Assembly: GCF_964204865.1 (NCBI RefSeq)
Contig: NC_135263.1
Location: forward strand, 1,676,501-1,740,500
Reading direction: 5' to 3'
Length of the DNA: 64,000 bases
Source of the DNA: Styela clava
Lineage: Eukaryota > Chordata > Ascidiacea > Stolidobranchia > Styelidae
Shown here: positions 10,176 to 20,708 of the stretch, piece after piece
Layout of the letters: every line of letters starts with the position of its first letter
How positions within the stretch are numbered: the first letter of the stretch is position 1
Notes under the pieces: generated by a model
The model's input: the letters and a program-made list of their open reading frames with translations, nothing else
Databases searched by the model: none
What the model was told of the DNA's origin: nothing
Made by a program: the position numbers and the translations under genes

Positions 10176-11522
10176 AATTATTTGTACCGGTATGTGAATT
10201 CCAATTTTGAAACTTCAGAACTTAGGTAGGTTTTGTTCGCTCTCCTGATTTCATAATCAGTTTTTATTTAATTGTTTTCATCAATTACCAGTTTTTTATC
10301 TTTGTTATGATGACTATGTAGTTGAAATAAAATTATACCGTACTGGTACCTCCGATACTTGTACAGACTTACCTATATTCCTGTACTGGTACCGGTACCC
10401 TCCAAGTTATAACAGTTGTACCAGCCACCGGGGTACGTTACCGTAGGCGAACAACTCGCCCCCCTACGGTACTTTTTTTTTGCAAAATTCAAATCCATTG
10501 CCAAATTGGATTTATAAAAATGATACTCACTCCCCTCGCGTCCGTACCGGTACCGGTACACTCTACATACCTACTGTACCTAAAACCGCGGCATTAAAAG
10601 CAGAGCATTTTCATACCGGTACTGCTTTACCGAATGTACTTTGGGCCTAATATGGAGTTTTACCTTCCCCCGGCAAGAATAAAATTGTCCTTGTCAAAGA
10701 AATGACTCAGTTTTAACACTTTATTATCTCAGTGAACCGAGCGACGGAGCGTAACGGGCAGCAGTTTTACCATCTGGTTGGAATGACAATATTCTGTTCT
10801 AATACGCTTCGATGCTTTATTGCTCTCGCAGTTCCGATGACGCATCTGTTCAGAACACCAGATAGTGATTGGAGTAAAAAAAAAAATCAATTTTTTGATT
10901 ATGAAATTTCTCTTTTTAATGGACCTTTCCCCGAGAATCGACTTCCTTGTTTATTTCGCGACATTGGCCAATCGGCAAGATGCAAAAAGTGACGTAACAA
11001 TGTTTCCTTTTGCATCCGCTCAGACACTTTTCTTACTCAGACAGATTTTCAAGCGTGGTCATAAACATTACCTCATTTTCGCATTTTTGAACTCTATTTG
11101 ATAGTTTTCAGTTGTGTTTCGGAGACCTAAATATAAATCAGATAACTCAATGACCACCCTGTCTTCCTAGGAGTTTTAATTTGATTGCAGCAATAACAAA
11201 TTAGTGTGAAAATAGCTGTGATAGACTAGGCTAAAATTTTCTTAAAATAGCCCCGGAAATTTTGCAATGGTAAAGTATAGGAAAATAATAATATCCGCCA
11301 GATGGCAGCATCAAGCGATAAAAATTAGACAGCTTATTGCTGAAAGTCAGCTGATCGCGCCGTTTAATCACAATCTCGACTCCTAACTTAAATCGTGAGA
11401 AAATAAAATATCAATCCGACCTTCGGGCTAGGATTTTCTGAGATTATGAATATTATGTTTACAAATCACAACATATCGATTCTGATTTCTGACTGTAATT
11501 TTAACGGTATTGCAAATATACC
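10176..11522. other. gene-free stretch with ACCGGTAC-rich patch
   Basis: No gene is supportable. Between about 10120 and 10640 the word ACCGGTAC or GGTACCGGTACC recurs many times, for example around 10131, 10386, 10546 and 10613, giving a locally palindromic patch. The remainder to 11522 shows nothing that I recognise. Confidence 0.45.
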
Positions 11523-11903
11523 GGTCCCATTACATTTGAACCCACGTACATTTGAAGCCATGACAATTGCACCTGTATGCGATTGCACCTATGGAATTTT
11601 TTTTTGTTTCACGGATAGTTAAACCCATACTAACCCTAACCCATGGGTTTTAGCACCCGCATATAGATTGAACCAGTGGATATACGCATGGGTTCAAATG
11701 TACGGTCACCCATTTGAACCCACGTACATTTGAACCCATGACAATTGCACCTGTATGCTATTGCACCTATGGAATTTTTTTTGTTTTTCGGATAGTTGAA
11801 CCCATACTAACCCTAACCCATGGGTTTTAGCACCCGCATATAGATTGAACCCGTGGATATACACATGGGTTCAAATGTGCGTGGGTTCAAATATACGGTC
11901 ACC
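11523..11903. mobile_element. MITE-4, two tandem copies
   Basis: Two head-to-tail copies of about 190 bp share a junction at about 11704-11710. Each begins near ATTTGAACCCACGTACATTT and ends with the inverse, ATGGGTTCAAATGT then ACGGTCACC. The centre carries TTGCACCTATGGAATTTTTT and CATACTAACCCTAACCCATG. A third copy lies at 62737-62939. The short open frame within it is a by-product of the repeat. Confidence 0.8.
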
Positions 11904-12062
11904 AAATATACCATATGGAAGTTATGAAAAAAATACTTGGAAAAAAATGGTAATTGATGTACATATAATCAATATCCCCACTAAATGTCTCTACTTCTTC
12001 AATTGCGTATGCACAGCATATCCTTACTGTATTGACAACGTGCAACATAAAAAAATTTACTC

Positions 12063-12150
12063 CAACTGGGTAGGATTTACATATTTATCCCGGGGAGTGG
12101 AATGACTGCGTAAACTTATGGCGAACCACGACCTCTCATCAGGTTACCAG
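12063..12150 (-). mobile_element. SINE fragment (3' part)
   Basis: The words GGATTTACATATTTATCCCG and GGCGAACCACGACCTCTC are the reverse complement of the 3' part of the Ser-tRNA-like SINE found complete at 39658-40000. The tRNA-like head is missing here. Confidence 0.75.
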
Positions 12151-13465
12151 TCCTAACCATTGTCAGCAAATAAAATTTTGACTAGAAACTGAGCTTTTCG
12201 CTCCAGGTTGAAGAGAATTTCAACTTCGATCCCCAATAAATGGAATATTTGATAACAAGAATTTGTGTGCACACCTTGTTAACTTGATGCTTTTTGGGTT
12301 TCGACATTAATAGACATGGCTAAAACTCCAGTTCAACTCTTGAATTTTGAAAAAAAAATGACTCTGACCCAAACGATGTCTCTCTCCCAAATGATAATAT
12401 GACTAGCAGCTCCATAGCCCAGATGTTCATATTGCTCAGTTTCATATCATGGTTTATTTTATCGGGCACTCCCACTGTTTTTGGTAGTTGGGCACGTACT
12501 TGTATGTTTGCTTTCCATGATTATTCAATTATGCTCGCCTTCCAGGTATCTCCGCATTTTGTTTGTTCTATTTATTTCCCCACTAAAATGGAGGAGTATA
12601 TTACCCAGTAATAATCAATTCCGAGACATATTTCTTTATAATTATATATTTATTACATAAGAATAATTTTCAGTGGCAGAAACATATATATTACAGAGCA
12701 TAGCACATTGAGACAATAAAAACTTGATAGAAAAATTATATCGCATAATTACTTGAACAGGTATCAGTATTTTAAGGCTGCACTGCATCATACAATAACA
12801 TGTTAATGCTTCAATTATGAAATTGGGGCAATACTAGAAAAAGTACGGAGGCCCAAACCGAACAGTTTACCATTCTGAAATGAATATGTTCTAAATTCAA
12901 CTGATAAACTTGTGATAACTTTGTGAATTCATAAATTTTTATTTGATAATCCAGAATTGTTGCAATAAATCAAAGTTATTTCGATGTTCGAATTTCTTAT
13001 TTTTCTCTGACCACCAAAATTATAAAATCTCAAAAAAAATATTTCCATTTTCTTTAAAATGAAATATAATTCACTACATCAGATATAGCATTCAAATACT
13101 CATTTAATTATGACTTTAAATACCAAATTGTCAAATGAGTATTTCTTGAAATATAAAATTAATTATATCAACTATTTGCCCCCCCAATTTCGAATGACTT
13201 GACCCCACTGCTCTCGTATATAATCCCATATAACAAACAACAAAAACAGAAATAAGCAAATCAAAACCCACTACAAGATTGTGTAGAAAGAGCTCAAGGT
13301 AAAGCATATATACAGCAGCAATCAAAAGGATTTGTGCTTCACTCATTCACTATTGAACTGACAGAATAAGAGTCCTCAATTTAGGGAGAGTCCTATTCTG
13401 ACAGTTCACGCATGGAAGCACACTACAAGAATTCAAAATTTTGGACTGTTCTAAACAGTCTAAGA
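12151..13465. other. gene-free stretch
   Basis: AT-rich sequence with no supportable gene, RNA or repeat. The open frame at 12399-12611 is hydrophobic but has no family resemblance and no splice context that I can defend. Confidence 0.45.
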
Positions 13466-13800
13466 CAGGGCTACTCAACAAGCAGCGGTCCGAATTCTGA
13501 CCTTTTGAGTATTTGATTCGGACCGCACCAAATTCTTCATTTTGGATTATTCGCCTCACTTTGGATATGTGAAGGTTTTCGTTTATTGAATGACTTTTAT
13601 AGTTTTGAAGGTCATTTTATAATTTGCATCTGACTATATATGCAAAAGAACCATAAACAATGCGCTAATTAGCGAATAATCATTAGCCAGTCGAGGAAGT
13701 GTGCTTTCAAGGATTTCAAAATATGATTTCTGAAAAAACGAACCTCACTAATTTTAAAGTTTTGTATGGGATCTTTGGTAAAAGTAGTTGAGTAGCCCTG
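13466..13800. mobile_element. hAT-like MITE (CAGGGCTACTCAAC family), copy 1
   Basis: Begins CAGGGCTACTCAAC and ends GTTGAGTAGCCCTG. Flanks GTCTAAGA and GTCTAGGC form a partly decayed 8-base target duplication. Subterminal words TTCGGACCGCAC and GGGATCTTTGGTAAAA recur in the second copy at 32652-32950, which confirms a family. Confidence 0.85.
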
Positions 13801-14925
13801 GTCTAGGCGACATGGAATTAAAAAAAGCAATATTTTAGACTGTAAAATCATAGCATAGAGTATTAAATTAAGCAGTGGATCTTAAAGAATATTGAATTAT
13901 AAGGGCTTCCCAAATGGTTAAACGTTTCTGGAAACCTAGATTTAACAATTCAAGACACAGAAAAAATAATCTGAATACAAAAATGTTTTACAATTAACAA
14001 TAATCTCAAATACACTATTCTTCTTTGTTTTAGGTACAGAGTATAGATACTTGAGTGAATTATAATTTCAAAAAAAAAAGGTTTTTAAAAAGAAAAACAA
14101 TTGTTTTAAATATCCGAATCCCCAGAATAGACATTTTGCCAAAAATAATTAAAATTTTAAATTATTTGATTCCCCCCTGGGCCATGGTACCAGGTATATG
14201 GCCATACTTGAGAAATAAATAATTCTAAAATATCAGGAAGTATTCGTACTAAGTATAGAGTCAATACTTTTAAAATGGAGAAAAGTTTCGGAAAACTCTT
14301 TACAAAGGAAATAATATGGATATAGGGGAAAAACATTGTTAATTTTAATCCAAATTAGATTTAAAAATACATTTTAATAACTTCCAAATACACCACAAAT
14401 TATATTTGAAAAGATTCCAAAAACATTTAGTGGTGGAATCCAAAATAATCTTGTAGCAATCAAAGGCGTCGAAAACAAAATGAATATCAAAATTGATTCG
14501 AAATTTAATATTTGTCAATGTCTTCAAAAGACTGGTGTGCGAAAATGACTTTGGTAAGTGACATGAGTTTAAGTTTGGCAACTTGCTTTGAAATACTTTG
14601 GCGAATGTCTTTCCTAACTATGATTGAATACAAGCTTAAAGTGTGCCTATATTATCTTTGTAATATTTTCGAATGGAAATTTTTTCAGACTTTACAATTT
14701 GATGAGATTGACTATTATTTACGAAGATCCACAATAATTTTATAAAAACAAACACAAAAACTAACAATAAATGTTTCGCATGTAAATCAAAATTACATTT
14801 GCTGCTTTGTATTTAAAAAATATTCAGTCTGGAATAACTAAACGGATAGCTCACAGAGCCCCTGGGTTTCTCTCACAGAGTCCTAGTGCTCCGAATGGAG
14901 CATTTTAAGAACCTATTCCCGACAC
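13801..14925. other. gene-free stretch
   Basis: AT-rich DNA with several short open frames on both strands, none with recognisable domains. No repeat family from elsewhere in the window was noticed here. Confidence 0.4.
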
Positions 14926-15248
14926 CAGGGGTGGGCAACCCCTGGCACACGAGCTTATTTATTCGGCACGTGAGTGAAGCCTCAAAAACGAGATTATTCT
15001 CCTTCACAAGAATTTTAAGACTCTTATCTGATGAAACTCTGTGTCCATTTATTCATTATTGTTTGTTAACAATCCGATATTTATTCAAACTCTTTTAGTC
15101 CTTTCATGACACATGGATACAAAAAAAAAAAAATTATGACGTCACAACTGAGTGAGATCTCGACAATTTTGGTCGACATGCAGAAGAATTTTGTCATTAA
15201 ATTGAGTAGATTTTGGCATGTGAGCCGAAAAAAGGTTGCCCACGCCTG
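14926..15248. mobile_element. hAT-like MITE (GGGTGGGCAACC family), copy 1
   Basis: Starts CAGGGGTGGGCAACC and ends GGTTGCCCACGCCTG, about 323 bp. Flanks CCCGACAC and CCCCACAC resemble an 8-base target duplication. The interior (CTCCTTCACAAGAATTTTAA, CTTATCTGATGAAACT, CATTTATTCATTATTG) is the reverse complement of the element at 46735-47038. Confidence 0.85.
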
Positions 15249-18200
15249 CCCCACACATGTCCAGCTGGTGTCAAAGGAATGATTGGACAAAATAGTTTTA
15301 TAAATTGCGTTCTTATTTATTATTTGATATACATTGAGTACTATGTGTTCTTCTACACAGCAACCAAATTCAATACTAATTATACAATACTTGGAAAAAA
15401 TTCCAAAATTTGTCTGGAGCAAATTGAAGTGGATAAAAGTGTAATTATCATCTTAGTGTGCCAATTATATTTCGATCAATAAACTGGCAGCCATTAACAC
15501 CTGGATTAGTTTTCTCTGAGCTGTTGAGTTGCTCATGTCAGTGCCAGACACATTTTCTTGTACAAAAAGGAAACATTCTATACGAAAACAATAATTACCA
15601 TTTCTGAATTATTGAAATGGATTTTTCTCTAATAATGTTAATTTCATATGAATTTATCCCTTGGATGATTTAGAATATATTCCATATTGGCAAATATTAT
15701 TTCAAAATGTAATCGAGATAGGTTTATTTATAAATTGCAGATGTATATACGAATACTGATACTAAATATTTGTGTAATTTGAGCGCTGTAATTTGACTGA
15801 AATAGATATTTTATTTAGGTTTAATGACATAAATAACAATATTGATTACCATTCATGTGTAAAGGTTTCGACACAGTTTAAATTCTCTTTAAATGTCTAT
15901 TTATAAATATCAGGACCAATTTACCAGCAGACAAATGCAGACATATTAATCAAAATTTTAAAATGGTGTTAAAGTCATTTGCACATAAATGTGTCCTAAA
16001 TGCAATATACGGTACTCAATGAAGTTATTCGTAAGTCAGCTTTGGGTCAATCGCGACAAAACTCTGAATAATATGCCGACTTGAGTCATAGATGATTTCA
16101 TAAACAACAATGACAATTCTATGTAAATAGTATCCCGGCAGTGGCCTACCAATATAATGAGACCGAGGTATGAAATAGGACAAATTAAGTTGGCACTCTT
16201 CTTTTTGAAATAATTTATAGGCTGATGGGAAGCTGTGACATTAAAGTTTGACTATTATTTGCTTTCAGGGGTGGGAATTCAATTTCACAACTTGAATTGT
16301 GACTGAGGTATAAAAAAAGCCCATAATTTTAAATGCCAGATTGTGCTGGCACACTTCTTTTTGATATAATTCAAAGACTTAAGCTGTGACATTAAAGTTT
16401 GACAGTTATTTGCTTTCTGGGTTGGGTGTGATGGATTTAATTCCCTTACTATATAAATGACAAACTATAAATTGAGTTGATATATGGTGAACCATTTTAC
16501 CTTAAATCTGAACAGTTAAATTTGGACTTTGATGTTTTAAATTTGCCACCTTCACAATAAAATTACGCAAAGTGTCACAAAACATTCAAATCAGAAAATA
16601 GGCTTCGAAAGAATTCTGATCAATTATTCTAAAAGGATATATCTACAGGAAAGTAAGAATACACGCTATATGAGGCACATGTGGCAGACCATTTTATATT
16701 TGTATGAGATTTTGCATTTGGAATATGATAAGATTGGCTAATTTTGACCTTAACGATAATTTCCCTCCAAAAGACAGAAATCTTATCACAAGATGATTAT
16801 ATTCAAACGAAATTCCTTGAACAAAAAGTCAGCAAATATTAACGCCTATGTGGTCATAAAACCTTCCGCAAATTAACCTTAATTAACGATAATTTCCCTC
16901 CAGAAAATGTAAAACTTCCCACTAAATCCCTCAGACAAAAATTTGTGCAATCAGCAAAAAATAACGTCTATGAGGTCATAAAACTATTATATTAGCATGG
17001 TTGATTTACTACATAGGGCATTTTAACTTTGATATGGCTCGTTGAGAAAATACAATGCGTATGTTACACTACATCTGTTACGTACGTTGAATAATGGCTT
17101 GATATTTTCACAGTTACAGCTAGAGTTTTTTCCAACCGGCAAATATCAAACATACACAAATCATGAGAAGTAAGTTCAAACACAATATTATTGTTAACGA
17201 AGGGCTGATGCCGAAATAAAAATCGTTAATCGGGTAGCAATTCATCTCTGACTTATAAAATTACAAATTATACCCTATTTAAATCCGTTTAACTATTATA
17301 ATCTCAAGAATAATGGCAATTTTCAGGGTGTTCATAAAGCCTTGATATAATTTCAAAATTTTGTGATGAAGTCGCAATATTTTTAAATTGGAATTTGAAG
17401 ACTTTATGAACACGGTAGTTTAAACTATCTCCGAACTATTAGGGCTTTCCAAGCGAACCGTATATTCAAAATCGAAGGCAGGTAATTTGCGAATCAGTGA
17501 AATGAAGTCCAAATAAAGGTAGTATTTCAGTTGTGATTCCACATATGTTATCACAATATCAAGGGGGGGTTTTATCGTAAAATTGAGACAGATTTAAGAT
17601 TGCGCAATATTATTCGATTCGAATAAAAAAAGATTCGATTTTGGACAGCCATACTATCTATATTACTTGATAACAGAAGATAAAATTATTAAAATATCAT
17701 CAAATACACTACAGTAGATCTCAAATAGCAAAAATAACTTGATATCAGATGATCACATATGATATCAGAAAATAATAATTTACAGAGAGGCCAGAGGCGT
17801 GTGTAGTATAATAACAAAAACATGGATATAATTTGCAGGCTCAATGTCATAAAAATGTGACAGTGCAGTTTTTGATTTTCAAACCTTTGTAATTTTCATC
17901 GAAATACTTTCAATAATGCATCAAACCCAGTTGACTACCATAAATGGGGTGAAAATTAACGGAAGGATAGTCGCGACGCGAGGAAGTGGATCTCCCACAA
18001 GATACAGATATAATTTAAATGTTATGAATATACACAAGCTTTAACAGTATAAGTATAAGTATAAGTTTATTTCGACTCCAGATAAGTGATAAGTAACAAT
18101 TGATGGCGTCTAGAGCACAAATGCCTTAAAACAAGTTCCGCGGGCCATAATAAATCGCTACATGTGCTGTAAGTGACACACATGCCGCGGTTTGGGTTTG

Positions 18201-18592
18201 GTACACAAACTACGAGAGTAACTATTGTTTCCTCATCTAACAGCCCTTGTAGTAATGCTACAATGATAAAAGCTTCAGTTATTTGACTGAAATAAGAGAA
18301 TAGAAAGAGTTAGATAGATTACTTTAGATATTATAAGTTGAATAATAACATAAGAGGCTTCAAATAAAATAAAAAAACAGGAAAGAATCGAAGTATGGTC
18401 TTAAAGGGACGTGTGTACAGTCAAAATTACCTGAACGACCTCATTTATATATGAAAATTGGGCTTCCATACAGACAGCAGGTTTGAAATAGGAATGGAGA
18501 TATAATACCAATTGCATTTCGAATGGCCTGCTTTGTAGAGAACTATCGGCCTGCTATACAGACAGCAGGTAATATTAATAAAGGAACTAATG
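15249..18592. other. gene-free stretch with local tandem duplications
   Basis: No gene is supportable across about 3.3 kb. Two local direct duplications are visible. One is about 140 bp: 16160-16290 repeated at 16302-16430, with shared word GCTGTGACATTAAAGTTTGA. The other is about 120 bp: 16752-16873 repeated at 16879-16985, with shared words AACGATAATTTCCCTCCA and GAGGTCATAAAAC. Positions 18195-18226 hold a small MITE-1 end fragment. Confidence 0.5.
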
Positions 18593-18993
18593 TAGGGGTC
18601 AGCAACCTTTTGTCGTTCGTGGGCTAAAATTAGGGGTTGCAAGTCTTCGGCAGGCCGCACATATTTCTATCAATATTTCTATAATTCTATCTCAAAAAAT
18701 TTCATTTGAATATTTAGGGCACCATTAAACTCTTTGCACTTAGCATCAACTTTTCTGCGTTTTGTTGTCATTTGTCTAATTATAATTAATTTATAGGCTC
18801 ATTAAACAAATAATTGTGAATTATATACTTGTTAGGTAATAATATAATTTAGTCTACACTGGTCACACAATAAATTCTGTTACGTGAAAATATATTCGAC
18901 AAAACAGCTGTTTTGTTACTATAATTCAGTGATGCACCGCGGGCCGGATTATATTACTCGCCGGACCCGGGGGCCGTAGGTTGCCGGCCCCTG
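18593..18993. mobile_element. hAT-like MITE, 400 bp
   Basis: Left end TAGGGGTCAGCAACC and right end GGTTGCCGGCCCCTG pair as imperfect terminal inverted repeats. Flanks AACTAATG and GACTAATG differ at one base, an 8-bp target duplication. GC-rich subterminal words (GGCCGCAC; GCGGGCCGG) contrast with the AT-rich interior. Confidence 0.8.
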
Positions 18994-19226
18994 GACTAAT
19001 GTATGGTTTCAATTGCAATTTCACTCAGTAGAAAGCTATTGGGAAACCATGTAGACAGCAGTTTAGGAATATGGAATGGATATAATGGTCCCATTTTAAT
19101 GGTCTCCACCTTAAAGGACTGACATAATGCAACATAAATATTATACTACACCAAAACCAGTAAGATTCTGTTCCCTTTAAAAAACATAAAATATCAGTGG
19201 ATTGCTATCATGGCCTCCGTTTAGAG

Positions 19227-19556
19227 CAGGGGTTCTCAACCTGGGGTTCACGAGAAGATTTCCAGGGGTACTTGGATGACAGTTGAGTTTTCGTGTGTTT
19301 TTTTTTTTTTAATATCCTTCAACAAAGAAAGTAACTACAAGAGAAAAAATATGCCAATTGACTCAGCGTACATTAACCCTGATCTTGTTGTGATTGTGAC
19401 GCAACAATGTGAAATGCATGGCTTGGCAGTCGTTGCAGCAAATTGCTAGTCAATATATCACAATTTAGTTTGGTGTCTGATTACTGAGGGGGGGGGCGCG
19501 TTGATTGTTTCGTGACTCGGGGGGGTACTTAACAGAGAAAAGGTTGAGAACCCCTG
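19227..19556. mobile_element. hAT-like MITE (CAGGGGTTCTCAACC family)
   Basis: Begins CAGGGGTTCTCAACC and ends GGTTGAGAACCCCTG. It is flanked by the exact 8-base duplication GTTTAGAG at 19219-19226 and 19557-19564. A poly-T run and a poly-G run lie inside. No coding capacity. Confidence 0.9.
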
Positions 19557-19832
19557 GTTTAGAGTAAAACACTTGACAAATAAACCAAAATAACATTACA
19601 TAATCGGCATCATAAAACAACACAATATTTTAACTTAAAGGCACAAGTGGGGGTTCTATGGGCAGGACATTTTCAAAATTCTCTTGATATTTCAATATTG
19701 TTTCATCTAAAAATCTATAGTCGTAAAATAATTGCTACAGACGGAATATAATGGAGATATGAAAAAAAAAACAGAATGCCTTATGAATTCGTATCCGTAT
19801 ACAGCGTAATCCCCTCTTTCCAAAAAAAAAAC

Positions 19833-20068
19833 GGGGCTCCCGAAGTATGCGAACCAAGATGGCGGACATCGGAATGTAATATGTGTACTAGGTTAGGGTT
19901 AGGCCATAATTTTAGCTATAAATACTACGGGAGGCTCTTGGCTAGTCTTCGAACTGATAATAGGACTAAAATAAGGAAAATTGGAAAAAAATTATCGCCT
20001 AACCCTAACCTGTTACCCATGTTACGTTCCGATGTCCGCCATCTTGGTTCGCATACTTCGGGAGCACC
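19833..20068. mobile_element. MITE-1, full-length copy 2
   Basis: About 235 bp. The left end GGCTCCCGAAGTATGCGAAC continues CCAAGATGGCGGACATCGGA; the right end is its reverse complement. Inner telomere-like words are TTAGGGTTAGG on the left and CCTAACCCTAACC on the right. It is nearly identical, in inverted orientation, to the copy at 60503-60738, so both are young. Confidence 0.85.
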
Positions 20069-20671
20069 AAAAAAACAATATAAATATTGCAATTACTTCC
20101 GCAAAAAGAAAGCCAATTTATTTGAAACTGCTGTTCGTGTATGATTACACCCCAAAAGTTTCAGCAACCTGGGATGCTTTGCATAAAATTTATGTTTTCT
20201 ATAAGATAAATGACCTGTTTTTTTTTTTTTTGCGGGGGAGGGGGTTAGTCTGTATAACGCAAGAATGATGTCGAAAGAGTGAAGATGATCATTCTACGTG
20301 ATTTAGGAATCCTGCTGTAAACTAACACAAATTTTTTAGTTGGACTATGTTTGTCTGATGAAGTCTGACCTCGGTAAGACGAAATGTTACAGAAATATAT
20401 TTGTGTTAGCAAAAAGCAAGACTCTTCAATCAATCGCTTAAATTACCTATATTTTAACATTCCGAAAATTCTAAATATATATCGAAAAAAGCACCGTTTA
20501 TTGATATTCAAGAGTTGTTTCAGTTATTACAGTAAACTTTGTGTTAGTAAAAATGTTCTGTAACTTACCAAGACTGAGAAATAATCTTTCAATTCTAGAA
20601 AAATCCCAAATTTGAATAAGACATAACGAGAGCATAATTAAAATATTATTGGTATATATATATATATAAAG
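20069..20671. other. gene-free stretch downstream of carboxypeptidase
   Basis: No gene. A poly-T/poly-G low-complexity run lies at about 20218-20245 and a TA dinucleotide run at about 20652-20668, just beyond the carboxypeptidase gene's putative poly(A) signal. Confidence 0.45.
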
Positions 20672-20677
20672 TTTATT
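20672..20677 (-). promoter_or_regulatory. candidate poly(A) signal AATAAA for carboxypeptidase gene
   Basis: AATAAA on the minus strand about 32 bases beyond the stop codon at 20709. It fits a short 3' UTR like that of the liprin-beta gene. No transcript support is available. Confidence 0.5.
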
Positions 20678-20708
20678 GTTGTATTGAAAAATCTGACCAC
20701 CAGAGGCA

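Noticed and set aside
12399..12611. 70-codon hydrophobic open frame
   Set aside because: No domain, no neighbours and no homologous copy in the window; length is within chance expectation for AT-rich DNA.
19776..20144. 122-codon open frame
   Set aside because: It lies across a MITE-1 palindrome; similar repeat-derived peptides occur at other copies.
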